From Poa pratensis (Eukaryota > Streptophyta > Magnoliopsida > Poales > Poaceae): a DNA stretch of 64,000 nt. Positions 11,340-23,035 of this stretch are shown here, in pieces. Under the pieces are notes generated by a model. It was not told where the DNA came from and made no database searches. It saw only the letters and a program-made list of their open reading frames with translations. Made by a program: the position numbers and the translations under genes. Position 1 is the stretch's first letter, and each line of letters starts with the position of its first letter. The DNA lies in the NCBI GenBank assembly GCA_947311845.1, contig CAMZMU010000027.1, forward strand, positions 24,560,461 to 24,624,460, read 5' to 3'.

Positions 11340-11960
11340 GCATGTCGAGGAGCGCGTACGAGCTGGCGATGCACTCACCTGCGGGAGACCCTCTCGTCAG
11401 AGCTGGCCCTCCTCCGCCTGTTGTCGCAGCTCCACGCATCGCTTGTCGCCGAACCTCCCCACGCCCGCCGCACAGCCGCCGGTCACCGAACCTCTTGCCA
11501 CCCCTCGTCTATCGCCGCTCCTCCGCATCACCGCCTAAAACAGCCGAATCCTCCGGAGCACCGCCCACCGCCCACCGCTGCCGCTCTCCGCACCACCTAC
11601 ACCTCGCCGCTGCTTCGATCTCAGCTTCCCCCGCCACAAATCTCGCCGCCCCGTGGTGATTCCCTCCTTCCCCGCGAAAATCAGGAGGAATGCGCGGGGG
11701 GGGGGGGGGGGGGGGGAGCGCGTGAGGTGGGCGGAGAGGAAACTGCCCGAGAGCGGCACGTGCGGGACGGAAATGGGGATGCTACGTGCACGCGCGCGTC
11801 TCACTGCGAGGTGGGGACCCCGGTCCGACCAGGTGGCGCCTGACGCACGAATCTCCTCGCGCGGTGCGGGATCGTGCGACGCGCAGCCGGCCGTTCGGCT
11901 CGACGAGATAACGCACGCGCGTTTAGAAGCTTTTAGGATGTAAGTTTGTAGAGGACGTTT
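11340..11960. other. GC-rich tract with a 21-nt G homopolymer
   Basis: The tract is strongly GC- and CpG-rich. It contains an uninterrupted run of 21 G at 11696-11716. It resembles the 5' part of a plant gene (CpG-rich, Pro/Ser/His-rich translations) but no continuing exons were found. It could be a relic first exon or promoter. The long G run is also a place where base calling and assembly are unreliable. Confidence 0.45.
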
Positions 11961-13421
11961 CTTTATCACTTTGAAGCGACGAAGCTCAGAATATGCTGCG
12001 AGTGCGTCTCCTCGCCAGCTACCTTCGAGCTACGGGAGTAGATCGGTATCGCTGTCGACTCGTGTACCGGAGGCCAGCCCGGCTGTTGGGGGATCGATCA
12101 TGCGCATGTGCTTGTGCTGCTGCTGGCAAAACAATCACGGTTCAGAGCTGCGTTTGGGTACCGGAAGAAAAGCACATGGATTCCCCGATGCCGATGACCA
12201 GAAACAGAACCGATCGATTCAGAAAAGGAGCTGGCTACTGACTGACTAGGCTTTTTAAAGTTGGAAGAAGCCTTTCTTCCAGAACGGCGATGAACCCCTT
12301 TCCATCCCCCCAAAAGTGAGTCGTCCCCTGCAACATTTCCTTGCTAAGAAGACGCATTGTCTGTTTTTTTTCTTGTTCAAGAGAAATATTCTTTGATGAG
12401 AAATCCGCGCACGCACACTTGGGGTCCGGGCGATCGACACATCGTGCTGCGTCGATGTTGATGGACGAGAAAAGAAGATAAGAATTGAGGGAAATGCGAC
12501 TGATGTTTACCAGCTGCTTATCTTTACTTGTTCATCAGAGTAGAAAAGAAAGAAGCGCCGTGTCCTGAATTCCTGATTGCGTCCAGCTTGCAGGGCTTGG
12601 TGCATTCAGATTGACGTGATGATGTCCTGTCCCGGTGGACTGCGTGTCCAACTGTCGGGAGGTGAAGAATATCCGTGTGGCAGCGGGACCTACCCAGCAT
12701 ATCCTATTCCTAGGTGCTGCTGGGCTTCTCATGACTGGAACTGAACGGGCCAGGGCCAGGGCCACCCTGTCCGTAGTTGCTCCTGTCTTGTGCGATCTCC
12801 AAACGGGCGGTCAACCAGTGACAGCGCCGTAGTGGCATAGGCTGGTCTCGCTCGTTCACGTCCCTCGTTTGATTAGGAATTCAATGTTTTCAGGCGGCGT
12901 CAGAAACGGAAAATAAGCAGGTTTGGAGGTTTCTCGAGTTTCCATGGCCGGCCATCGATGACGATTTTTAGTCAGACCTGCCAAGAATCTTCATCTGGGT
13001 TGTTTTGTGTCACTGGAATTCAAGCCATCTATATATTTTGTTCAGGACAAGGGGTCAAATTGGGATACAATTGTTTAGTCCTTTAGTTACCAACAATGCA
13101 CCTTCCAAGTTCCAACAGACTCCTCGCTTTCTGCTTAGCCAAACGATAGCAGGCGGCAAAGCTAATTCAAACAGAATCTACAAACGCACTTATAAAGCCA
13201 CCTTGAGCTTCAGATATAGTAGTAGGAACAGACAACGGAACCTTATTCCCGTGATTGAAAATGTCTTGAATACAGCTTCCCCATGAGATGGGGGATGTCA
13301 AAAAGATCTAACCATTATACACTGACGGTTAGGGTACATAAGAACACGGTGTGGGAAGAAATTTCCTATAGCTATGTGCACTGCAAGAGAGGCGCAAACT
13401 ATGAACAAGCACAATCAAAAT

Positions 13422-16400
13422 TTACGCGTTGAAAAGCTTACGGAACGGCCCGTCCTTCCGGTCTTTGGCCGCCTCTGTCAATGCGAGGAACCTCTTGAAC
13501 CCTGTCGTGGCAGCGCCCCGTCCAAGCGCCGCGGCACGGGCGAGCACGTCCTCTCGGTTGGCCAGAGCCCCCGTCAAGGCGGTGGACATGCTCGGCGATG
13601 CCGTCGCTGAAATAGCCTGAGTCGCGACTGGTGCGATCGGGACAGATGCGATGGCGACTGGCGGTGCGATTGTGGGGGTTATGGTAGGGTGTTTGATGCT
13701 GGGGCTATGCTTGTTGAAGTCTTCCAGTACAGCTTGCTGGTCTGTTTTCTTCAAGCCCTGTGACAAAGCAAAGAACAACATGGATGATGGAGCGAGTTAG
13801 GTCAACCAAACTGATGGCAAATGCACCTGGCATACGAAGGAGTTCAGTTTTTTAAGCAAGAACCTTCAGCTCAAGTATCCGCTGAAACTCAAGAGGCGTG
13901 CCTTCCGGAAGGAGAGCACGGTAGGTATTAGCAACAGAATCAACTGGTGACAAAATAACCTGCATCGAGCAATGTTATTAGCTTGATACTATCTGGAGGT
14001 AAGGCAAAGTGCATTCCAGTAATCATATAGATCATCAAAACTTAATTCCCAAATTTACCTTGAGGAGTGCTTCAGCTTTACTCATTTCCCGGCTTACAAA
14101 CTTCGAATAGCTAGCCGCAACTGTAGTCTGTCACATACAATACGAAGAAAACAATGTGAAATAACACAAAAACGTCTTCTTGCAATAACATGAACTGCAA
14201 ATATGGTGCCTTGTGAAGCCAAGAAAGCAAATTATTGCAGTTGTTGACTGCTAGCCTTCTTGGAGTAACATAAGAATCTGATTGATATGGGACATATTTA
14301 ACACTTTGCATGTCCCAATTTCTTGCAAAGATTCAACCTAGACTTGGTACAACATAACTACTCCACCTGGCTGGTTTCCTCAACTAGCTCATTGCAAACT
14401 GAAGATGCATAGGAGCTATGCAGTACGCCATGATGATTTTGTGCTGACAAAACGAGCAGTACGCCATGATGATTTTGTGCTGACAAAACAAAGTTACCTG
14501 TTTTCCGAGAGCTGGTATGTCCAATAGAATAGTCTTAACTGCTTGAGTGTCCAAAAGCATCTGAAGAAAAAAAATGCAAAGTGATGACAAATATGCTAAA
14601 CAGCACAAAATAGCTCTGTCAAATTCATACGCACCTGCTGTGCACCAGTTTCCGATATATGCTTGCACTTGTATATATTGAGATAAAACCGAGGACCAAG
14701 CGAAGCCGCCAGCTGCATCACAACATGAAGAAAATTGTAATAAACCATGCTGGTAACCAGTACACATTTTATGATTACAGATGGTATCTTTCAACTAGGG
14801 ACCTACAAGGTTTTATCCATTCTGAAGAAGAATGACGAACTTACTTTGTCCAGGAAATACTGGAAGTAGATAGATGAAAGGAGGCTACCAAGCACAGGAA
14901 CAGTGCTGGACAAAATAGAGCTAATGCCATTCACGTACCTGGAATAGAACAATGTACAACTTAGCTTTCAAATATAGGGGAAACTTCACAAGTCCACTTA
15001 GCAGTAGAAGGCAGTGTTCCAAAATTTGACCGATCCGGTTTATGTGTATATAAATATATATATAGTGCGCATATTTGTGCCCGGATGAGCTAACTCCCAC
15101 ATGATCCATTGGATAGACTATTTAGAAAAAGTTGATGGGGTGGTAGCATAGATTTTTAAGGAATTACATGCAAATTGACCATCCATGCTCCTACCATGGG
15201 AGTTAGTGCATTTCTATTTCTTTTGATAAGATAGACACCAATTGGCACTTCATAAGGTAGCATATCGTTTCTTCTTTTCCATCGAATAAAACTAATTACA
15301 AGTATGAGATATGTGGCATCACTGCAGTGTTCCTATAACAGACACATATTTTTCAGCTACCTATTAAATCCAGGTCATCAAATGTCCATAGAGTGAATGA
15401 CTTGGAATTTTGGTATTTTCAACATAAATTTAAAATATGCAATAAGGTTGTTGCAAAAAATATAATATCAGTGCAGGGTGTAATATAAAAGGGATTTGGC
15501 AAAATCTTACTCTGATTGGTCGCCGACACTTTCAAGGGTCGACCATGGAACACGAGTCATTGAAACCATTTCAGCATCGAATTTGGTTTCAACACCATGC
15601 ACAAGTGTCATCAATGCTTTTGTGATCACAGCTGAGAATTCATCCTGCACGCATTGAACTATTAAGGCATTTCCTAGAAACCTAATAATAATACTGCAAT
15701 CAGGTAGAAACAACAGAACTTAACGATCAGTCACCTGAACTTCAGACATGTCCACCTTGTCAGAAAACTGAGAGTTAATCATCTTAGCAACATTCTCAGC
15801 TAGCTCACCAGACTGTCAAATTTACACAAAGAAAATTAGTAGTAACATAAAATGAGCATACAGAGGTATTGCAGTCACACAAATGCAATCCCACATAAGG
15901 AAAAACTAGCAACATGCTGCTCTGTGCTAGGTTTACAAAATGCCACTGCAATTATTGGATAACTTGCAATCTACCAACACATTTGTCCCCCTAACTTTGC
16001 ACTGAGACTGAAAATGGGCGCCCTCCATCAACCTCACTACATCATCTCCTCCTTCCTCCTCCGTGTATTCCTTCATTTCCCACTGAGCAGATATGATACT
16101 AGATCCCATCCATAGAGATCCTCGACATGAAACCACGCCATCGGATCCTAGTGGCAACTCCTTTGCTCAGAATTTGCTGAATGCTTTCATTGAAGACAGC
16201 CTTGGTGAACAATGATGATAAATCATCATATATGATACCCAAGTTGGGATCAACTACGATCAGATTTTGAGTGTCCTATTGTTAATCAAGAAACTTGAGC
16301 AATTGAAGGGATCTCCAACCAGGAAGCCCTGTGCCACCCATCTCCTCTAGCCACCCACTTCCAATGCCAGTTTTTCGATGTGAAAAGCATGGTTGTGAGG

Positions 16401-19400
16401 TCTTATCATGAGGAACTGGGAAAGTGCCACGTGGTATGTTATGTGTTATGGGCATCACAATATGGTAGGACGATTCGGGTTTCTGAAAATATGCAATGGG
16501 CGATTCGGGTTTCTGAATTATTTATTATTGTTTTAAGCCGATATGGATTACTCCAGCCAATGATTGCAGCATACATTACAGGCTTGTGCTGTGGCATTTT
16601 GCAAGTGCAGTAGCAATGTATGACACATAGCTAACATTTTCCAGGAAGGGAAGAAACATTTCATTGAACAACAAAGCTGTAAATATTTATTGATGAACAG
16701 AGTGCTACTACTTAAATGAACGAACCTAAATTTAGAATGAATATATTGTTTCTATCTCTCCAAGCAAGAGAGAATAGATCAATTATTAGATTAAGACACC
16801 ATATTTTCTTTCTATTTCTTCTACACCTACCAGTTTTATGGTTTAAGAGAGAGAAGACTTACTGTCTGGTGACAATATTCCGCAGTGTTAACAATGTAAC
16901 ATATCATTTTCTCGTCCCTGTCAGAGGTCTGAAGTAATGCCCACAAGACATAAACTGCTGTTAACAGATGATGAAAACAAGAGATAGAAAACCACAAGTG
17001 CAATGATGACTGTCATACCCTGATCTGACCATCGGTACCCGTAGCGGCTGCAACAATGCCAGTACCACCTTTTGGTAATCTGGCATATAACTTCGTTGCA
17101 TAGGCCTTAAGTATTCTTTGAAATACCTAACAACCAATGTGTTATCAGTAATGAACCAATCTGAATTTAGCAGCTCTTATAACTTCATAAAATCAGCAGA
17201 CAACCATAGTCACTGAGCTAATAAACATGTGTACGGACAAACCATATGTCTGATTGTTCAAAGTTCTTCTATGGTATATTCGTGTTCCATAGGTATGGTT
17301 TCATGTCCTAATACTCTTTCACCAATTGAATAGTGATAAAAAAATCAACATCAGACATTACAAATAAATATATATGATCCCTTTTTCATGCATCAAGTTT
17401 TGGCAATAGAATTGTCAGACCACATAATGTTGTGTCCAGAGTAAATTTTAGCACATTTGCCCCGGTAGTACACTGGATTGGGTGTATTCAAAGAGATAGA
17501 GTGGCTCAAGCATCATTAACACAAGTATGAGCATCTCTAGGAGATCCCTTATATAGCGGACCGCAAAAGCCTTTTAAGGGAAACCTAAAACCTGTTTTGC
17601 GGTACCAACGTAAACCACGTTTGTGGTATCTGTTCCGCCGCAGCCCGCACGGTACCGCAAAACAACATGGAACTGTTCATAGAAAGGAAAACTGCTAACA
17701 ATATCTTGAAAAAAACAAACTGTCTACCTGAAACAAGTTGAATAATGTTTGATTCTTTGTTAATGCACTGCACCTCTTCAAGCTTCTCCTAATTACCAAG
17801 AACACCTGCAAGGTGAAATCACAAAAGTTTTTTCACTGATCGTGAATTTCCCAGACACATTGAGAAAAACTGCCAGAAACAGGATTTCGAGCTAGCATGA
17901 AATATTTCCTATACCTGCATGCTGCTTGATAGAATGTTAGTCTGACTCCCTTCCTCAATTTCCCATTTTTCTTCCTGTCAGAATAGAAGCGGGAAATAAA
18001 GCTTAGAAAACGCCAAACACCAACGTTTCAAATTATATATATGTCTACTGTACCTGGATTAGTTTATCTAATTGTTCCACCAAAGATTTCTCCTCGAGTT
18101 CTATGTACACAGCCATGTATGGCTCAAAACAAGATGATATAATTCCATGAAAGTTGAACTACATGCCAAAATATGATATATGAGTATATAACACACAGGT
18201 CATAATCCAAAGAAGTAATAACCATATGCACTTCCTAATAGCTGATAGACTACTAACCCCAGCATCAGGAACTGATAAATCTTTCTGCTTGCCTTTGTCC
18301 TGCCAGTAACGAATTGCAGAGGAGTTGGAAAAAACGTATATCGAGAAAAGCAGAAAATAAGTTAAGAGACTAAGCAGTGGATACTTGTTCAACTTCGTCA
18401 TTGGGCACTCCCACTTTTTTCTCGTATTTCTTCCGTATATCTGAAACAATTTTATTTTGTTCCACACCCTCATTTTCGTCATCGCTTTCCAGCTCTTTAT
18501 TCCTAGCAGTTGTATTTCCTCCACTGAATTTCTCAGCCAGTTCTTCCTCAAATTCAAGGGTTCTCTGCAAAGCCTGCATTGCAAGAACCTCTTAGTGTTT
18601 GGTGCAGATGTCCTATATCAGAAAATGAATAAACTAACATGCTCAACTATAACGTTAGAAGTGCATAATATGAGAGCCAGCTCATAATCCAAGTAGCATC
18701 TCTAGCGCTCGAAGACAAAAGCTGACACAGCACTAACACATTATGAAGTAGATAATTCTGTTTGTTTTCTTCATATATATTGCTATAAAGCCAGAAAAAA
18801 CCTAACAGAACACCAGATGCAAGATAGAACCACTAGAAAAGTTACCCAAAAAACAAAAACGATTTAATATAACGTAGGCCATCAAAGGTTTGCCCCAGAA
18901 TGATAAGATAAAGGGAAAATATTCATATCCAGTTGCCATCCATACTTCCAAGAAAAACAAGCAAACTTACCAATAGCAAAGTTGCAACATCTGGCTTCTC
19001 TTTGAGATTATTCAGGATATCGACAAGCTGGGTCCTGGAAAAGAAGTTACGTGTCACCAGTAAATTATTTTGTGTGACAGAAGATAAAAATTGTCTTAGT
19101 GGGAAAATACAATTAACGATATAACATTAAAGGCAAAGTAAAACCAAGTTGGCCGATGGTTGGTTTAATTATATGTAAATCTTAGTTTGAAGGAGGAAGT
19201 CTATACTTGGTTAAAAAACCAGGAAATCCATAAAATATAACATTTGAGAGGTGAAGCCAAACCTTGTAATCTTACAGAACTGGATACACAACAGATAATC
19301 AACATGCCAGGAAGGTGGAAATATTTTCCACGTATCCTCATTTGACCGCAGTCGACGCTTAATCCATGCATATCTCCTTTCAGTCTTGTCTAGCTTGGCC

Positions 19401-21654
19401 AGTTCTGTTTCCCCCCGCAACGAAGTATCAGAATGACAATGGAGCAAAACGTATGCACATTTGTAATCAAATGAAACAGACAACTGATGTAAGTAGCATA
19501 TGCAAGGTTCGACCTGCTCCTTCAAAGATCTGCTTATATGAGATAAGCTCCTTGCTGCAAAAGTTCTTTACTAGTTCTTCCCTCACAGAAGGTTCTAGAG
19601 CATCAACGACCAAGCAAGCATCAGATAGCTGCTGCAACAGATTGGAATCTTCTGCTTCCTTCCCGGTTCCTAAGCTGCAAAAGTACACCAATTTTTGGAT
19701 CAGTTTAACAGTACAAAGTACTACTCCCTCCGTTCACAAAAGGATGTCTCAACCTAGCTCAAATTTGCATGTATCTAGACATAATTTAGTGTGTAGATAC
19801 ATGCAAATTTGAGCTAGGTTGAGACATCCTTTTATGAACGGAGGGAGTAGCTATGTAGCAAGCAAAACAACCGGCTACTAAATAAAGCTTTACTGCTTCG
19901 AAGTACTCCCACACACAGGCATGAAATAGTCAGGATTCCCAAACATGGGACCAGTATTTCATAAAGTGAGCTATTTAGGGAACACAAATTATGGCGTCTA
20001 TCAAATTATTTTCTTTTACACTGGATTTGAATTTGGCTGGTATCCTCAATTGTTGGATGATATTACTTGCAAAAATGACAAAGAAATGAAAAAAATTGTC
20101 ACTTCCATGTTTGGCCACCTGTTTCTGGAAAATCAGACATCTAACTTGTCCTCTCCAATGATCTTGCAGTATCAAACTGATTTACTACTCCAAGTTCAGT
20201 GCTTCGGCCAAACACACAAAAAAACATAGTTCATTTGTCGTTTACCTTGTAAAATCTGAATATACATGAGATTTGAGGATTTTCTTAATGTTCTTGAGTT
20301 TCTCTCTGAGCTCTGATATTTTTGGCACATCCCGATAGGCTTCAAAATGACTGCACAACTGGTTTACTGCCTGGAGAAAAAAAATAGTAAGGAGCATTCT
20401 TGGATAACCTGTGCGCACAATTACAAGCACGGGCATGCCAATGCAAAAAGGTCGTAGTAATTAGGTAAGCGGTAATCGACAGTAGAAGGTTTACAGGTGT
20501 AGCACCTACAATTGTATCTTACCTCTAGCTGTGCAGCTGCTTCCTTATACTGACGTTTTGAGGCCATGACCTGAAGTTGCTCGACAGCAGAAACTGCACA
20601 AGATGTATGTGTGGTATCAGTTAGCTTAGGTGGATGTATAGTTGCTGTTGCACATGCATTTTTTTGCGCATATAGCACATATTCCGAATAAAATTAAAGT
20701 ACAGTAACTAACCAAGCATGGTAAGGCGATGAAGAGCAGTTATTGTAGTCGTTATATGCCTCTTGGCGCAATCCAACTTTTTAATGTCGCGGCAGATTTC
20801 TTGAACCATTGTTTCACTTTGTCCAGCCTTTGTTTTTATTTCACGTATCTTATACATAAGTTCCTGTTAGTAACCAGCAAGGTTAAACTCCAATCATGCC
20901 ATAAAGTGCTTACTCCTGTACCTGATTAGCGTTCTACCATTTCCAGAGCTAATCCAACTATAACTTACTAAGACTTGGCGCTCAATTGATTATCCAGTAA
21001 GTTCATTGTGGCTAACATGTAAAACATACAGAAAGAGGAAAAAAATGACCTGAACAGCATTTGTGGCAGCAGCCAGTTCTTCCTTGGCCTTGGTTCCCGA
21101 GTTACTCTGTGGAGCAAACAATAGCTTTCCATTATCAGATATAGTAAATCAATACGCAACTAATAAGCACATACCAAGCAATTCGGTATATTCAATTTCA
21201 AACTAAATTCACCGGAATTGCATCACCATGATTCCCTCATTTTGTGCAAAATTAACCAGTCCTGATACAAAGGATGCTGGCATCGCGAGCCACGGCATTG
21301 CGCAAAACGAAGCATGAAACCACAGGGCAGGGCGCATACTAATCCCTGACAGCGTACCTGCTGTCTAACAGCGGCGAGGATGCTGGCGTCCACCCGGCGA
21401 ATCTCGCTCTGTATCTTCTGCATCAGCGGCTCCACCCCTGACAACGACGCCTCTGCCAAGTTCCAAACAACCAAACGCAAGCTGTAAGCCTACGTGTCTC
21501 GAACAAGAGCTATCAAATCTCGGAACAGCGAAGCTTGACACGAGCGCATTGCTCCAGCAGGGCGAGTAAGCCGAGGAGCGGGATTGATTCGAGCGGCGCG
21601 CGTACCGGTGGGGAACATCTGGTTGATGTACTCGAGGGCGCTGGACTTGTCCAT
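13422..21654 (-). CDS. VPS53: Vacuolar protein sorting-associated protein 53 (GARP complex subunit)
   Basis: VPS53 is a subunit of the GARP complex (VPS51-54), which tethers endosome-derived vesicles at the trans-Golgi network; the Arabidopsis orthologue is HIT1. The protein starts [16 protein letters not shown] and ends [14 protein letters not shown], as expected for plant VPS53. I read 24 exons with GT/AG borders (high to low): 21654-21606, 21452-21358, 21106-21050, 20863-20713, 20593-20523, 20370-20246, 19674-19514, 19404-19263, 19034-18971, 18573-18385, 18299-18258, 18158-18054, 17974-17915, 17805-17728, 17126-17019, 16928-16863, 15812-15735, 15644-15511, 14938-14845, 14712-14635, 14560-14498, 14127-14059, 13959-13864, 13757-13422. 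They sum to 2511 nt, an exact multiple of three (836 residues). The N-terminal half is coiled-coil rich (Vps53_N). An acidic linker lies in exon 10. The gene appears intact. Confidence 0.96.
17593..17664. repeat. Inverted repeat with perfect 14-bp arms in a VPS53 intron
   Basis: TGTTTTGCGGTACC (17593-17606) is mirrored by GGTACCGCAAAACA (17651-17664), with a GC-rich loop. A flanking GAGCATCTCTAGGAGATC at about 17529 resembles MITE termini in grasses, so this is probably part of a small MITE. It lies in intron 14. Confidence 0.55.
19734..19847. mobile_element. Stowaway MITE in a VPS53 intron
   Basis: The 114-bp element starts CTCCCTCCGTTCAC and ends with its inverse (GTTCATAAAAGG type to CGGAGGGAG). 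The inverted arms extend almost to the centre, so the RNA could fold fully. TA duplications lie at 19732-19733 and 19848-19849. It sits in intron 6, between exons ending at 20246 and starting at 19674. Confidence 0.93.
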
Positions 21655-21973
21655 CTCTCCTCACGGAGATCTCCCTGTCCCGAGCGCCCGCAGACTCCCG
21701 GGAGGATCTGGAAGGAAGAAGAGGGAGCGCGACGGGAAGGGAGCCGATCCGGCACGGCCGGGCCGCGGTGAGAGAGGCGGCGCCGGGACTTCCTCTCTCA
21801 CGCGCACGCGCGCGCGGCTGAGGAATGGAAGAGGAGGAATCGTCGGCCGGGTCGTCGTCTGCTCGGCCGATTTGTGTTCGCCGGTGGTGGTGGCGTCAGA
21901 GTTGTGTGACGAGTCGGTTGCTGCGGGTGGAGCCCGAACTTCACTTGTTTTGTTCAGACGCCAACTGCACTTG
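21655..21973. promoter_or_regulatory. VPS53 upstream region, 5' UTR and promoter
   Basis: The first 180 bp upstream of the start codon are GC-rich and CpG-rich, typical of a constitutively expressed grass gene. They include a CGCGCACGCGCGCG run near 21800-21815. I see no convincing TATA box. Confidence 0.5.
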
Positions 21974-22280
21974 TTTTTTTTTTTTTTTGAGAACACAGTA
22001 CAACACAGACGCTCACAAATACGCACATACACTCACCCCTATGAACGCACGCACGCACACCCTACCCCTATGAGCACCTCTGAAGGACTGAGCCGGCAGA
22101 TCTTGAGGTTGACGAAGTCACCACAGGCGCCTCGCTGTTGACGGGCACGTCACCTACCACTGAAAGAATAGCGCCGGATAATCCTGGAATAAATCCAGGT
22201 AAATGCAAACGCCCATGCCAAGTCTAGGACTTGAACCTGGGTGGGCTGGTTCCACCACAGGGAACCCAACCATCAGAGCC
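21974..22280 (-). mobile_element. tRNA-derived SINE-like retroposon
   Basis: The plus strand begins with a T15 run (21974-21988), which is the poly(A) tail of a minus-strand insertion. At the other end the minus strand carries a Pol III B-box-like GGTTCAAGTCCTAG after GGTTGGGTTCCCTGTGG. This head-and-tail pattern, and the middle part (CCCCTATGAGCACCTC type), match a SINE very common in Triticeae. It lies between VPS53 and the TPR gene. I found no clear target duplication. Confidence 0.68.
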
Positions 22281-23035
22281 AAGAAACGTCACATTATCAC
22301 ATCTGTAGCTAAAACTCCAGTTGGCGAGCGATCAAACCCCTCCATCAAGCCACTCATCATTTTTCTCTACACTAGGTAACTGGAGACCGGAGAGCCATAT
22401 CTTGATGCCAGCTTTTTTTGAATTTTTTTGAATTTATCTTGCTGCCAGCTCAATCAGCCGGTAACAAGAATCGGACAAATTAGCAAAACATTTTCATCAG
22501 AAATAATCGCGAACATTTGCAAAACATAAGATTTGCACGGATATCAGAACATCGACACCGATATCGATCGAACGAGACGGAAACAACATGTCTCCCGACG
22601 AGAGCAGGTGGTGGTGTTTGCAGCAAAACTAGGAAGGGGGCGCGCTCTGAGGCATTATGTACAGTACAAGCTGCAGTCAGAGTTCATATCATCATACAAG
22701 AATGTTACATACAATGCGATTTTACTCCCAGCTACACTTCAAAATGCGGGCCATTTCCAGAGTGGATAGGCGGCTGAGAAAATACTAGCACGAGCCTGGG
22801 GGCCGCCGATCCTGGGCGACACACGAACGGCAGCAGCTTTCTCGATATCCGGCTCAACCATATAGCCTGCTCTCCTTTACACCTTTCAGGCCCTCGAGCA
22901 ATCCAAGCAGTCCAAGGCCACCCAAGCATCGGTTCTGAGTTGGCCCTTGGAGAATTTGACACGTTAATCGGAGATTCGCGCACATGAGTCCTTGTTCGAA
23001 GCTCCAGAGCAAGGCTGAGAGGTCCTCGTCACCAT
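22281..23035. other. Spacer and presumed 3' UTR of the TPR gene
   Basis: No gene or repeat is evident apart from short A/T-rich tracts near 22418. The part next to 23036 should be the TPR gene's 3' UTR; no clear polyadenylation signal could be fixed. Confidence 0.45.

Larger units (their letters stand above)
10504..13421. other. Intergenic region between the Tat LTR and the VPS53 stop codon
   Basis: No supportable gene is seen. The region holds a 9-bp perfect inverted repeat (GGTCTCACA at 10610-10618, TGTGAGACC at 10634-10642), a degenerate minisatellite (10862-11110), and a GC-rich tract (about 11340-11960). The part from 12000 to 13421 has ordinary plant intergenic composition; its right edge should include the VPS53 3' UTR. 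Open frames in the GC-rich part are short and resemble nothing I recognise. Confidence 0.6.

Noticed and set aside
11342..11843. GC-rich plus-strand open frames as a real gene
   Set aside because: Low-complexity Pro/Ser/His/Arg translations, overlapping frames on both strands, and a homopolymer within them. No family resemblance.
22517..22777. Plus-strand frames between VPS53 and the TPR gene
   Set aside because: No domain, overlapping alternatives in two frames, and location in the presumed 3' UTR of the TPR gene.
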